From Apus apus (Eukaryota; Chordata; Aves; Apodiformes; Apodidae): a DNA stretch of 64,000 nt. The stretch is taken from NCBI RefSeq assembly GCF_020740795.1, contig NC_067287.1:34403501-34467500 (forward strand). The letters run 5' to 3'. Below are positions 51,044-64,000 of this stretch, piece by piece. The notes beneath the pieces are model-generated. The model was not told the origin of the DNA, made no database searches, and worked only from the letters and a program-made list of their open reading frames with translations. Position numbers and translations under genes: made by a program. How positions within the stretch are numbered: position 1 is the stretch's first letter; each line of letters opens with the position of its first letter.

Positions 51044-54000
51044 TTGCCTGTTCCTAGTCATTGCTCATAACCATATATCAAACTGACCTAAAAAACATTT
51101 GACAAGGATAGGAGAGATCTACCTGTCCAAAACTTGCATTTTCTACAGTTCTTTCATTTTCTGGTAGAGATTCTTTTGGATTCAAACCATTACTTTTAGG
51201 GCTTATGGCCAAAATTCTACCCCTGTAAGCAATACAGAGTAGAAGGACATCAATGGGGAGCAGAGGAAGCAGCTTTTCCAAGCTATCCTTCTCAAGGCAG
51301 GCTTGTTTGAAAGGCCTGGCAAGCTCAAAACCACTCCCACACAATTAACCAAGAGCTTCAAGGATTTCTCACCACATTCAGTGCCCTAAGGACCTGGTGG
51401 CCATGCCCTTCACCTTGCCAACCTTACTGTTGCCTGCTATTTTGCCACAACAGGTGTCCAGGCAGTGAGGCAATCAAAACTTGGGTTTTCCCTCTTATCA
51501 CACATACACTGTTATCATAAGATCCTGTTCATATTAGGCTTGGTTACAGACATCTTTGTACGTGTTTGTGTGAGCTAAGAAACTCATGAGTTACCCTGGT
51601 TACCCACTGATAAAAACCATCTGATTGCAGGTAATTTTGCACAGCTTAGTCCTTGGACTAGAGATAACCTTCTACCATTGCTGTCCCACTCAACCTTTCA
51701 TGGACAGTGTATAATTATGTCATGACATTCCTCATCTGAAAAGATTCCAACTAGAAAACCTTTACATCTAAAAGACTGATTTTGTCAGCATGATGTCATC
51801 TCAGAATCCTTTGTTTTCAAAAGGTTACTTCTCATTGTCTGGCATGAGAGCACTGTGGGCAATGGAATTACACTGATTTTAAAAAACAATCAGCTGCCAA
51901 GGGGAGCAGAAAGCCTAGGAGGCATAAGAACAGTTAACAGTAAGAGGAGTTAACTTCACTACATGTCACTTACACGAGTGTAGTCTGCAAAAATCTACTT
52001 TATAAAAAAATGTCAACAAGGATGAAAGTACTACTTTAAAAGTCAACCTATTCATGCAATGAATCATCCATCTGGAGAGATTTCCTCTTCCCAGGCAATG
52101 GTGTTGGAGCAAAACTACTGGCATAATTCCACAAACAATGAGATGATCCTATGGGGAATGATGCACTACAAAGGTAATGAGCCACCTAGTTCTTCCTTTC
52201 ATAATAAAATTCTCCTGCTGTTCTTACAGAAAGATTCTGGGGAATGCAAATCCAGCAGGCACACCAAGACTCTGAACACACTTTACAGAACAGAGTTGCC
52301 CTTCTGATGCCACAGGACCCCCCCAAGTATAAAATATGCCATCTGTACCTAGAAACCACACACTTACTTACAAATATTATTCCAAGTTCTGCTTGAATTT
52401 TCAGACACATATATATGTTAAATGCCTTTCTTCACACTGCCATTCTTCTGAGCTGAAGAAGAGCAGTGACCAGGCTTAAAAATATGCTTCAGACAACCAA
52501 AGAGACAAAATAGCTTAGCAAGCACCTGCCCAGGAGGGGCCTGAGTTTGGGAATGCTCAGTCCTGGAAGAAGGGATCTGGGAGACAGGAAAGTTTTAGCC
52601 TCAAATTCTGGACACATTGGTGGGAATCTTTCCCAGCCTCACTAACAGTTTTACTATCCTGAATTTAGGAAGTTCTAGAGCCTGGCTAGTTGAGAAGGAT
52701 GAAAGAGCTTAGGTGCCTCAGGGCAATGCTCAAGGAGGGCACAGCCACAGAGGGACAGGTTAGTCTGTTCACTTGCTTGTTCCTTTCTCAGACCAGGCAG
52801 ATAACACACATTTTAACACACTTTCTACTAAGCCTGGAGGTAAATAATTTATTCCACCACTGCTTCTGTTTTCTGTGTGCAGCAGATGTAACCCCATATG
52901 GCAAGTGATTTAATAGATGGGAGTTTGAAGAAAGTACCTTCAAAACTTGGGACCTGTTATAAACAAGCACCAGCACCTAAGGGACAAGGAAGTGAAGCAC
53001 AGCAACTATTTTACATAGGGCATAAATCAAAACCTATTGACAGGAGTGAATTTTGTATCTGTCTTTGGCTGTGTGGTGACTCTGGCTCATTGTTACTAAA
53101 ACTTCTATGGCTTCAGGATACGACTACAGTACTTTGCCTTATTATTTTGACAATTTTAATGAGGAAAAACACAATACTGCATTAGTTTTAAAATAAGTCT
53201 AACTACAACATCAGTATGCATATATAATATTGTAAGCAAACTCAGAAAGGAGCTTTCAAGATACACTAAAATCACATCTATAAAGATAATATGCGATCAA
53301 ATGATAGAGTAAAAAGGTCATTTGTTGTTGCTGCTTCATTTAATTTTATGTAAAAGACGGATGTATTTTCTGTAAGTATAATTTGTCATGAGACCAAAAA
53401 GCAAAGCGAATTTAATTTGTGAACTTAGACAACAACATTTTTGATGAGCAACACAAACATCTGATATTGTATAAAGCTCAACAGCATTTGGTTCAGTCTA
53501 AATGGAAAACATGAATTTATTTACTGCAGGCCACTATCTTTTTGCTGTGATGGTAGCACTACTGAAGTCATCCAAGCTATGGTAAGAGAAAGCTTCTTCT
53601 GTGTCTCCAAGTCATTTCAGCATAGTGTGGGTCTGTATTGTTCTTATAATGGTATCAGTGCATCTTTGCAGCCTTTGAAAACAGCCCACAGCCTTGCTTA
53701 CAAGTTAGTTGTACTAGCAATGGTCTGCTGGGCTTGGAGGGGGACACTAAAGACTGACCCTCTCCAAGGGAGAAAGAATTCCCAAAGAGGGAAGAATTCC
53801 ACCGTTTCCGTTACAGATGGGAATATGAAGCACTACCTGTACTGACTTGATTTTGTATGCTTCAGATGTCTGAGACATGTTCAGCTCCAGTGGAGAGTGG
53901 AATTTGGATTTCAGGATTTTAATAGTCTGAGCCCGATTTGTGTGTGTGCGTGACCTGCTGCCTTCAGTCAGCACATGTGGGCAGATGAACATGTATGTAA

Positions 54001-55939
54001 AACAAGCTTGGGAGATTCAAACCCAACATTTGGTTATCTCACAGCTGTCAATACAAAGTAAGCATTTTGTAGCAGTAGAAATTGACTTAAAATTAATAAC
54101 ATTACCTAGCTTTAAGCTTAAAAAGATTAATTTATTATTTAGGCAGGGCTTAAAAAGCATCTCATGTTTGACACACAAGTAGCCACTGGAAGAAGCAAAT
54201 TATTTTTACATAAATTATATGCTATTTGTAGGGTTTGGGTTTGCTTTGTTGTTTTTTTGTTTTGTTTTGTTTGTTTTTTTCTATCTTTAGCTGACAAGAG
54301 ACTGCCTGAAAATCTAAGTGGCTCACCACTGTAAGCCAAGAGGAAGTCAAAGCTCTCATTCCCATTATTGTCAAAAGTCATGGAAAAGAAAGCCCCCCCG
54401 AAAGAGACTTCTTGGTCCTGATTGCAGGACACAGGCTCACACAGTTATTTTCTTGGACCTGCCAAAGTTAGATTTGAAATGGCATGGAAGAATGCTTCAA
54501 GGAAATGAAAGTATAATTGCTCTGTCAATTATCTTTCTGGCTCTGGCAATCACATGCACATTGCTAGGAGCACAGTCCATTTCATTACTTTTCTGTTTTG
54601 TTTTCTTCCTGGGAAGGAGCAATTATGTCCGATTTGCATAATTCAGTATAAGAAAGAAAACCACATTTTTAATAGGAAAATACATATTCTGATTTAGTTT
54701 ACTTCATCAACACTGACTAGTGGTTACTACAAGATGAGGAAGGAGGAGGTTTCAAGGACTATTTGGCAGAGCACTGCATGTTCTCCACAGAACTCTCCAA
54801 CTATGGCAGTGTCATCGAGCTCTCAGGATAACCCGACAATTTAAACATTTCATAAAAACAATCCATGCATTTCAAATGAATAATGAGTTTTGATTTCAGG
54901 AAGAACAAAACTCAAAAAAAAAAAAAGAAAACGAGCTTATTGAAGCATTATATAGAGCAATATTTTCCTCCACTGACAGTAAGGTTCAACAAAAGCAATC
55001 AACTTCACTTGAAACATGACACCTTTTTCCAGCTTTTTCTAAGAGATTTGGGTTGGTTGCAATTAAAATAAACAAATAAATGAAATTTATCACTTTTAAC
55101 ACTCCAAAGCAGAAACAACTTGGCAATATTTTTCAGCTATCTCTAACCACATGTAGATACTAGAAGACAAAAAAGACTTGATAGCAACTTTCCTTTAGAA
55201 GAAAATCACTCTTCAGCACATTATACTTAAGCAAATGCTATTTGTGCATTCAGTTTCCAATTGGACAGTCCCCCAGGTACCAGCTTAAACCCAGCACACC
55301 AGATACTGCTTTCCAACTTGAGAAACTCTGATTATAACAACCCTGAACATAAAAATGGAATTCAAGGTTTGTTACAAGATCCTGTGCCCACTGGTCCCAG
55401 TCTCCAGTCGTTTGACTCACTACAATCATCTCCTTGCATCCCAAGAGAAGGCTTTGTTCTACTGCATGGTAATACCTGATACACTTGATCTGAATGGAGC
55501 CTTCCAGCTCTTTTCTCATAGAAATGACTAAAAGCTAAATAAAAAAGATCAAATATTTTCTAGGAAGACCAAGATCTCACAAGTAGGAGCAGGGTGGGAA
55601 CTTCTTTGCCTTATGTATCAACTCCTCTTTTTACATCCAAGGAATTACAACCTGCAGCCTTCAGCTTTGTGGGGTGAATGAACCTCAGCTGTATTAATGG
55701 TTGAGGGTAGAAGAGGGTCACCAATGCTACAAAAATCTTGTCCAAGTATTGTGTAGGGGAAATCACCCAGTTGCTGCTCTGTGTGCTGTCCTTCTGCTAA
55801 CCTCCTGGCCCGGACCACTGCAATTATTCTATCTCCAATTAGCAGGCAATAGATGGCCCTTTGCTGAAAGCAGTAAAGAGGGTGGCAATCCTAATTAGAT
55901 CTTGATCCTGGGACCTAATACTTCTCCCATTACTAGTCC
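51044..55939. other. Unique AT-rich non-coding sequence
   Basis: About 4.9 kb. A G/T-rich simple repeat lies at 54231-54280. Short frames overlap on both strands. No gene, RNA or transposon can be supported. Confidence 0.5.
54231..54280. repeat. G/T-rich low-complexity run (GTTTT)
   Basis: GGGTTTGGGTTTG followed by repeated GTTTT/GTTTG units. Confidence 0.85.
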
Positions 55940-56138
55940 CTTACAGTGAAGGTTGTGAAGCACTGACCCAGGTTGCCCAGAGAGGTGGCAGATGTCCCAT
56001 CCCTGGAAACATTCAAGGTCAGGTTGGATGGGGCTCTGAACAACCTGATCTGGCTGAAGATGTTCCTGCTCACTGCAGGGGGCTTGGGCTAGATCACCTT
56101 TAAAGGCTCTTTCCAACCTGAACCATGCCATGATTCCA
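55940..56138 (+). mobile_element. CR1 LINE 3'-end fragment (copy 10)
   Basis: Runs from TTACAGTGAAGGTTGTGAAG through CAGGTTGCCCAGAGAGGTGG and GGTTGGATGGGGCTCTGAAC. The 3' part has CTGCTCACTGCAGGGGGC and ends with CCAACCTGAACCATGCCATG. The 'tgctcactgcag' variant sets it apart from the other copies. It is severely 5'-truncated. Confidence 0.94.
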
Positions 56139-57943
56139 TCAGTTTTATTTTCTTCGTGCTCTTCAAAGGCATTATCTAAATATCCACCAGTTCAGATACT
56201 CTAAAACAGTAACATGATTTAAGACAATCAAACTCAATGTCACTCACTGCTGAGTTCATTAGTGAATTATTTTAACTGGCACCAAACAAAATCTTAAACA
56301 ATTCCTAAAATTAGTCACAGGCAGATTCAATATATATAATATCATAAGAACTCCAAGTTCTTAAACTTGGAAGTGCCACTTACTTCTTCCTGCCATTAGC
56401 TGCACATGCCAAGGGCCTCATTTGGATCAACTTCAGCTCCACAAGACATCCACAACATGAGCTGCCTCAGCCAGACCCATCAACCACTTGCCTTTATTAA
56501 GTTTCTTAGCCATTCCCAAACTTGCCACTTAGTCTTCTGACAACTGTTCTAACTGCTGCTGCAAAAAAAAAAAGGGTCATGTAATTGGTAAACACAAAAT
56601 ACTGCCTGCTCATTTTCAATTCAGTACTCTAGGGAATGGCAGGTGAGGGACCTACAAGTCCACACCATGGTGGATCCCTCCATGCAGCACGAGACCAGGC
56701 AAGATGACCATGCAGAGCTGGTGAAAATGTCCACAGACTACACTACAGGAATATCTTTCCTTTATTACTCAAGACTGCCCAGAATTTCTGCTTGGCCATC
56801 CCCAAATAAATTGTTCTTACACTTTCTGGACCTGAGCAATGCATCAAGAATTCAAGTCCCAACTCTTCCTTATTCTCTGCCTTTCCTTACTGAGTAAGAA
56901 TTAAAACCAGTAATCTTACTTTTTACTAGGTGTTTCAGTCCAAATTGTTATTTGTTTCAAAGCTCTGTTTGAATGCAGCAAGATCTTAACATGAGGCAGT
57001 AAAATGCCTCCTAACTACCAGCTTCCATATTTCTTCCTACCTTTTGCAGTTGTAATTTGTGTCCAATTTTATAAGCCTGACGTCAGCTACAACTACAGGG
57101 TTATTGCCAGCAATGTTTTATGGGTGAGATGTTTTTGGTTTATTTCATCTACCATGGAAAATGGACACAATGGGAGAACCCTGTATCTACACTTGTTGAC
57201 AGAATAAATGTCTGCTTCCTTTTCCTCAAAAACCTCACTGTAAATCTCTTTTTCACATCCTTCATACTCTTTCTGATCATACAGAATTTACTGAGGTTTC
57301 TTCTCTAGTGATACCTGTTTACCTTCTGAAAAAACAATGGATGAAGAGGGGAGAAATCCAAAGAGGACATGGAGAAACAATACTGGAAATGTTTTCCAGC
57401 TCTCATTTAAAATATTTACCTTCTCATTTGTTGAGACAACTTTGCTTATGGCATGAAAAAACTCAGGGCTCACTTAAACTTCAACAGCAACTTTCCTGAA
57501 GATTTCTTGCTGCTGCTGTTATTCTAAATCTTAAGAAGTGGCTGAACTCTAATGCCTTTCTCACCACTAATAAAGAATTCACATTTACCTGCCAGTTGGT
57601 TTAAGGATTTAAAATTCTTATGAAGGCTTTGCCAGTAACTTTTCACATTACATTTGGGAATTAAATCCCTGAGAAAAAAAAATATAATATAGCCTCTATC
57701 ACCTTCTGCAGTGAAGTCAGATGATAGAAACAGTTCTCTTGCCATCCTTTTTACAAATAAATAGTTCACAGCTCTGTTTCCAGTTCTCCTTTGACACAGG
57801 CAGTGCCTGAGACTTCCCAGCTGGAAGTCTGCCAGAGCTCTGAACTGTTCCTTTTTCTGGCTCTGTGAGTCAGCACTTGCTATTAAAGGTAAGTAACAAA
57901 AGAAGCTATTTTCTTCAAAGTCTGAAAAGAAGCAAAAAGGGCT

Positions 57944-58009
57944 GTGGGGTTTTGTTTGGTTGGGTTTGGGGTTTTTTTTGTGTGTGTTTTTTTGGGTTTT
58001 GTTTGTTTT
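57944..58009. repeat. G/T-rich low-complexity run
   Basis: GGGGTTTTGTTTGGTTGGG followed by T8, GTGTGTG and T7 blocks with GGG spacers. Confidence 0.9.
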
Positions 58010-58646
58010 AAACACAGTAAGGAAATGAGTATTTGTTCCTTGAACCCAAGTTTCTGACCTCCCTTGGGCTCCCCTGGCCTTTTTATCTGTCTTTATTTGA
58101 AGAGCAAGTGTAGCATCAGATTAGAAAGGGGAGAAGGGCACTGAGAAAAACTGATAATCCAATAAGCAGGCATTTACAATGCAGACATTTCTGAGCCACC
58201 TTGTTGAGCACCGTTAAATTTACCTTTATACTGCAAATCCTCCATACCCAAGCATCTGAGACACAACTACTGAACCAGAAATTAGTTTCTGTCCACCTGC
58301 CCCAGCTCTGCAAACCAGCCTAGTGACTGTTATTTATGTTTTAAATCTTCAACAAACATAAACCAAAGTTATTTAGTGCAATGTATGCAAATGTGCTATC
58401 AAATACTGGTGCCTTTCAGATTTCAAAGCACGTATTATCTTGTGCTGTTTTCCACAAAATCTAGCCTCAAATTAAGGCATCAGTAATTTTGACTTGATTG
58501 CACTGCCATTATTCAAATATCTTTAATTTTATACGCTGGACTAATTTCCACATCCATCGTTATCATTAAAAGAGATTGTTATAGATAATGTATCTCATGT
58601 ATTTCCCCTAATTGAAAAATGCAGTCCTTGAACAATAACAGTTATG

Positions 58647-58662
58647 ACAACAACAACAACAA
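58647..58662. repeat. CAA microsatellite
   Basis: Five tandem ACA/CAA units. Confidence 0.85.
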
Positions 58663-60787
58663 TCCTGTTTAAAGGCTACTTTGGTAACACAGCTGTAATT
58701 ATTGCAAGCATAAACTATGGCAGGCCACCATAATTAAAAGCAGAGCAGAAGGACAAGCTGCCAACTTCTGTCCTTTTTGCCTAGTTTCTGTTCCTTCATT
58801 CTGATACAAGTAGACACCAGTCCTGGAACTTTGCCAGGGAGCTCACAAAGTAGCTTATAATTGATGACACTGTAATAACCAGGCTATATCCCCAACAAAT
58901 TCTGTGTAGTGGTCTTGTACTGAATGAAGAGAAGAGTTGCTTCTTCCCAGATCTCCCCCCAAAATAGGAAAGATAGCCACAAGGGAAAATGTCAGACAAA
59001 ACGAGTACATGGAAAAAGATGAGAGAACTCTGAGAAAGGTTAAAAAATGAAGATAAAGACAACATAAGAAATAGCAGAAAAGGAGACAAGAAAATAAAAG
59101 ACGGGGAAAATTAACTGTGAGAAAAGGAAGCTAATGCCAAGGAGAGGAAAACTAAGAAATAGTCAGAGACATAAAACAGTGCAGATATAGAAATTTCTTA
59201 TTTGCCAAACACCAATACAGCTGTGAGGAAGAGGTTCAGGTGCCATGTACCGGAATAAAAGAGAGGATGGAAATACCAAATTAAATTATGAAAATGAGAA
59301 TTAAAACCAGTGTCAAGAAAGGCATTAAGATTAAAAGCTCTTCAGAGGAAAGATTGTCTTTTTATTTTGTGTTTTTGCAGAAGTCAGTGGACTAGGGTTT
59401 TTAGCATAACTTTTTTCTCTGAGTGCTACTTCAGTACAAATAATAATAACAATCAAAATAACTCATACAAATAATGACTAATTATTTTGTTCTCAAGGGC
59501 AAGTACTCCTTTCTCTCAACTCCTGACCCCAAAATCACCAGCAAATCTAACTGCTTCCCTTGACAGCTCCTCTTATCCTTATCCTTTCCTTATTTCATCT
59601 GGAACTATGGGCAAATTAATATCCTTTCTACCTTACAAGTGGAGCCAAAGAAACCCCCTACAGTTAGCTCTGTGCTGAAGCTGACTGCACAGCGCATTGC
59701 ATTTGTAATGACCACCCTTCTGCTGGCACTCAGCACTGCTTTTCCAAAGCCCAGCATTTTGGATAGGCAAATCACCAATGCTGGGCTTGTCAGATCTCAG
59801 GAACACTGGCATTTTACCATAGAGGTTGCAATGTCTGATTACTGCACTACAGTGTTACTATCTCTTTTTAAATCTATGCTTTCAAGAAAATGAGTTTCCC
59901 TGCAATCACGTGGTCATCAACTCATGCTTACAAAACATGGACCAGTGCCAGCAGAGCTTCTCAGTGCCACTCTTCCTTCATGCTGATGTTCTTCTCTTCC
60001 ATCACGTACTCAGGGCTGACTTTTTAGTGAGAACAGAAGGACTGAGAAAGTAAGCCCAGGGAGTATTGTCTGGTCTGGTTTTGAGTCATGCTCTGAGCTG
60101 ACTGGATGCAAATCCACTGCAGTCTAGGAGCAGGCATCCATGGCTTGCAGATGATGCCTGCAGTGGCCTGCCAAGGTCCACCCAGTAGCACTGCATCTCT
60201 GGCTGTCAAATGGGAATGGCCCCACACATCTGCTCTCTGCTGCATTTGTCCATGTCCTCAATATCCAACACCACTGTATGCTGCGAGAAAACAGGGAGTC
60301 AGATGCCCTGAGTGTTGAAAGCTTTTTGTTATCCTTCTTTGAGATCCTTCTAGTTTCTTACTATCTTCATTTCCAAGTGAAAATACTCCAAGTGCAATTT
60401 CTAAAAACACCAAACAAACCCACCCCAAACTCCAGAGCATGTCATCACTTTCTCTTACAGCCCTTTCCAAGTAAAACAAGTGGACTAGCAAGGATTTCTC
60501 TTTCTTTACAGCCAGGGCACTACTGTTCATGTGAGTGACTGTCTTTCCAAATGTCAATTGCCAAATAGCACTGTTATATTTGATCAGTGCGATTTTAATT
60601 TCTCTAGATGAAATAATTCTAATAGAAATAGAACAAAAACAGAGCAAAATGCAGGCAGGCTGCCTGACATGTTTTGTAGAATGCTTTGCCATCATTCTCT
60701 CCACCCTTCCTCTGTTGTTACCTATTGACCAAGACATAAAGCTCAAGGGAAAACGGAAGGCAGTGGGGTTTTTCTATTTATATAAAT

Positions 60788-60835
60788 AGGGGGGGTTGTG
60801 TTCTGGGATTTTTAGTTTTGTTTGGGTTTTTTTTG
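60788..60835. repeat. G/T-rich low-complexity run
   Basis: GGGGGGTTGTG followed by GGG and T-run blocks, ending TTTGGGTTTTTTTTGCC. Confidence 0.8.
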
Positions 60836-63800
60836 CCTGTGCTTTTTCCAACATCGTGATCTCTAAATTCTTGAAAAACTGGTGGACATATTTTCAGAGA
60901 ATCAGGGAAGAAAAACTCACTTGTGTCACCCTTGTACTGGTCTGCTACTACTATTTTATGTCTGCTAACTGGGATGCCAGGACAGATATTGATATATTGA
61001 AGAGCTTTTTTTTTTTTTGGCACAGGCAGAAAGGCTCTGAAATTGCACCAACTCTGTTTCTTAGCAGGAGCTGGTACAGTAGATAGGACATCCATCTTTA
61101 AGACAGTTTCCTTAATACACAGAATTGACTTGAAGAGACTGAGAGGAACGTCACTGCACAGAAGGTCAGTTGCCACCTCTGCTCTTCTGGGGCCACTGCC
61201 ACCACAAGTGATTTTTGGCATTTAATGCATGCATTTTTAAGTTACAGATACATTACTTTTAAGTTAAACTTCACTACTATCTCTAATGAAAGCATTTTTG
61301 TGCTAGCAGCCACTATGTTGCAGTAGGATGAGCTTGCAACTGATGTGCATGCTGATCATGTCTCAGCACATCTGAGTGAGCAAGGCTCTCTATAATTGCA
61401 GTGTTGTTAGAGAGCCAATAAATAATATTGCAACATGACATTACGTTGCTCTTTATGCTGTCCTATCACATCATAAATTCATATGGGATTATCTGTCTAG
61501 TCTCAAACGAAAGGATTCACTCAGCAAGTTGGTTTCTGGTTTTCCCCTTCTGTGTTTCTGAAGACTATTCCCTGACGCTGACAGAAAAGCTAAAAATTAT
61601 CAAGGGGAAAGGGGTATAGGAGACAAAAATGTGTTGCATAGCAGGCAAAATACCCTCACATGTTCATAAAAATAAGTTAAAATAACAAATCTGCATCAGC
61701 TTTCCTTAAATAACAACATCCACACAGTGGCAGGCAGCAGAACTCAGAGACAGCTGGTCCTCACTGAAATAAGGAGGGGAAAGAGGAGAAAACAAAAATC
61801 AACATCCTTGAATACTGATATAGTTCAGTTTATAAATCATAAGTGTCTTTAAATAGCTCCTACAACATGGGACACAGCTTGAGACAAACCTGCAATAGAA
61901 ACATATTTCCAAATTTTTCAACATGGAGAAAAATACAATTTGCAGCAGCTTCAGGCAGTTCTCACATGAGCCAGTACCGTGTATCCCCAGCAAGTCACTT
62001 ATGGCTATGCTGGACAGACACTTCAAGGAGCATCTTTCAGCAACAGGGTGGAGCTGATCAGTTTGAGGAATATTCTTAATGCTGGAACTGCTTCCACACT
62101 TCCACAACTACCTTGATGCAAACCTCCAGTGCATGGCTGATCTGACACTCGGTCCCAACAGTCCTTGACAGCCTCCCACGTCCACTGTAGGTAGTAAGCA
62201 GCCTGTTGTCTGCTCTTCAGAGGTTTGGCAATTAACAATTCATTTTATCATGCAATATTAACAGCTGAATAACAAAGCCAACCCAAGCAGCAGCAATATG
62301 AATAACAACACGGGAGAAAATAAAAGCTGCAACACTTGGGAGACAATGAAAAGAAGCTAGTTTCTGCAGAAAAGTGGAAGTTGGTCATTCAGAGATGAAG
62401 ACAGAGAGAAGGAAGTAGAAAGGCTGGAGCTGGAAGAGCTGCCTGCCAACACAGCTCAGGGCTGAGAAAATGCAGCTGGTTTGACTTCTTTGAAACCAAA
62501 CACCAAAGCAAACTTTCATTCAGGGCAAAGCAGGTGCACATACCAATCCTGTAGCTCCCCATACACATTACAATACCCAGCTCTGGTAAGAGGTGGCACC
62601 TACAGAGACCACCACCTTGTCCCAGCCCTGGAGCTGCCTCACTGGCAGTAAGGTTGCCAAAGGGACCTGTGGGGACAAAAACATCCATGTGCCACAGGTG
62701 GCAGTATGTTTCTGGTAGTTATTTCCTCAGGCTGAAACAGCCAGAAGCCTGAACTAGGGAAGAAGTGGCTGACCATCCTTCAATGCAACATCTGCCAGAA
62801 ACAGGCGAGATCAACTCCTCAGCAGAACCCACACCACAAACACAGCGGTTTCATTCTTACATATAGGATGTACATGTGGAATCACTTCAAGAGCCCTTTT
62901 TCAACATGCAGATGTCCAATTCCCCCAGCCCCCTGTGGAGCTTTACAGGCATTCTCGCCTTGTTCCACATCCTGAACTCCTACTGGACATGATTCATGCA
63001 GACCAAACTGAAGGGAAGTCATCTATCTGCATTGCAGATGAAGGAGATGAAAGACATGTTTGGGAAGGAAAAGCTGAACTGAGTAGCTAAGTTACTTGAC
63101 TTAAATACTTGTCTCCAAAGATAATATTATTTCATCCTGTTGATATGTGCATGGTGATAGCTGGGTTTTATGCTTTAATCTATCTGAATTTAAGTGAATA
63201 AATTGGGTGATAAATATTTAAAAATCAAGCTAGGCCTCCTGTCTCACCAGTTTTATCTTTCCTTTGGGACTCAATGCTATTTTGATTAGATACTTGCCCT
63301 TTTCTCTGAATTGCATATTATCCCAAATTCATTATGATTGCTATCATCTGCACAGCCCTAACTGGAAGCCTCTCCAATACATCTCTTTTGAGTTGGTTTG
63401 TGCCGGGCCTGTAACAGCAACAGGACATGTAGGAGAGGACACTATCAAGCGAAAGCCATCCTGTGAGATCACTTGCCTATCCCATCCCTGCTCCACTTCT
63501 GCTGGAGTCCAAGGGCCACCTCATCACTCACAGTGAAGGCCCATACAAATGATGTAAAGGAAAAGGCCCTGACCCAAGGGAGCAACAACCATCTTTTAAA
63601 AACCTACACAAGTCATTAATAACTTACTGCTCTAAGCTGTATGGAAAATGCCAGTTTCCTGCTGCTTAGGAAGGAAAAAGAAAGGAGCGAGATTTTATGA
63701 ATAAATATTTCAGTTGGAAGAAATGAGATACATAAAAATTAGTTTCAGAAGGGGAAATCTTAAAATATTTCCTTTTAAAAAGTTAGCTTAAATTTATTTA

Positions 63801-64000
63801 AATAATTACCAGGCTAACTCAGCTGCCATCAGAAAAGTTTTTTAAAATTAGCACCCTGAATCAACTCCTTAAAAAGAGACAGAAGGAGTCCCAGTCTTGC
63901 AGCATTTCTGCTTAGCCAAAGCATTCCAAATTCAAATCAAACTGTTGAGTGCAAAAAGATAATAACACACAGAAATTAGTTTTGTTGACTGTTTCCAGCT

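Larger units (their letters stand above)
56139..64000. other. Unique AT-rich non-coding sequence to the right edge
   Basis: About 7.9 kb with G/T-rich runs at 57944-58009 and 60788-60835, a short CAA repeat at 58647-58662 and a poly-T at 61007-61018. Bases 58330-58740 have the look of a conserved non-coding element. Frames of about 160 codons on the minus strand (57524-58015 and 60258-60746) show no domain. The first starts inside a G/T run. Confidence 0.5.

Noticed and set aside
57880-57896. Donor-like TTAAAG|GTAAGT
   Set aside because: It is a good consensus match, but no open reading frame, acceptor or known protein lies upstream. Single donor matches are frequent by chance.
57524-58015. 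Minus-strand frame of 163 codons
   Set aside because: Its start lies in a G/T simple repeat that gives a Lys/Thr/Pro-rich N-terminus, and no domain follows.
60258-60746. Minus-strand frame of 162 codons
   Set aside because: It overlaps plus-strand frames and shows no motif or family resemblance, so it fits chance.

Overview
This looks like non-coding DNA from a bird (or, less likely, another sauropsid). The main evidence is ten or more 5'-truncated CR1 (chicken repeat 1) LINE fragments. They carry the family's reverse-transcriptase C-terminus and the short terminal repeats of the ATTCTATG / ATTCTGTG type that mark avian CR1 3' ends. The sequence is AT-rich and CpG-poor, with low repeat density, which also fits a bird. 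I found no bacterial or viral gene organisation, no complete protein-coding gene, and no exon that I can assign to a known protein.

Layout. Bases 1-335 are the only clear CpG island (about 19 CpGs). They probably mark a promoter or first exon at the left edge, with donor-like sequences on both strands. The window is therefore either intron 1 of a rightward gene or the upstream flank of a leftward gene. From 336 to 4673 the sequence is mostly unique, apart from a CR1 at 805-1292. At 4674-5345 lies a nearly pure purine block built from AAAAG, GGGAA and AAAG repeats. Bases 5346-25000 are AT-rich unique sequence with seven CR1 pieces, one possible LTR (20930-21290) and a small GC-rich patch (21640-22080). 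Bases 26738-29030 form a fossil-repeat cluster: a very degraded minus-strand L3/CR1-clade LINE of about 1.6 kb with a recognisable reverse-transcriptase core, between two MIR-like fragments in the same orientation. The only clear minus-strand young CR1 is at 30750-30995.

From 31.1 to 50.7 kb there is no confidently recognisable interspersed repeat, only simple repeats. A CR1 at 50727-51043 and another at 55940-56138 interrupt the rest, which is otherwise unique to base 64000. Several stretches (around 9.5-9.8, 34.0-34.7 and 58.3-58.7 kb) have the texture of conserved vertebrate non-coding elements, but only a cross-species alignment can show that.

The long open frames in the window are explained by purine/pyrimidine repeats, by CR1 remnants or by chance. 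I found no previously undescribed biological system. The most useful points are the edge CpG island, the long purine mirror tract, the fossil L3/MIR cluster, and the candidate regulatory and LTR segments.
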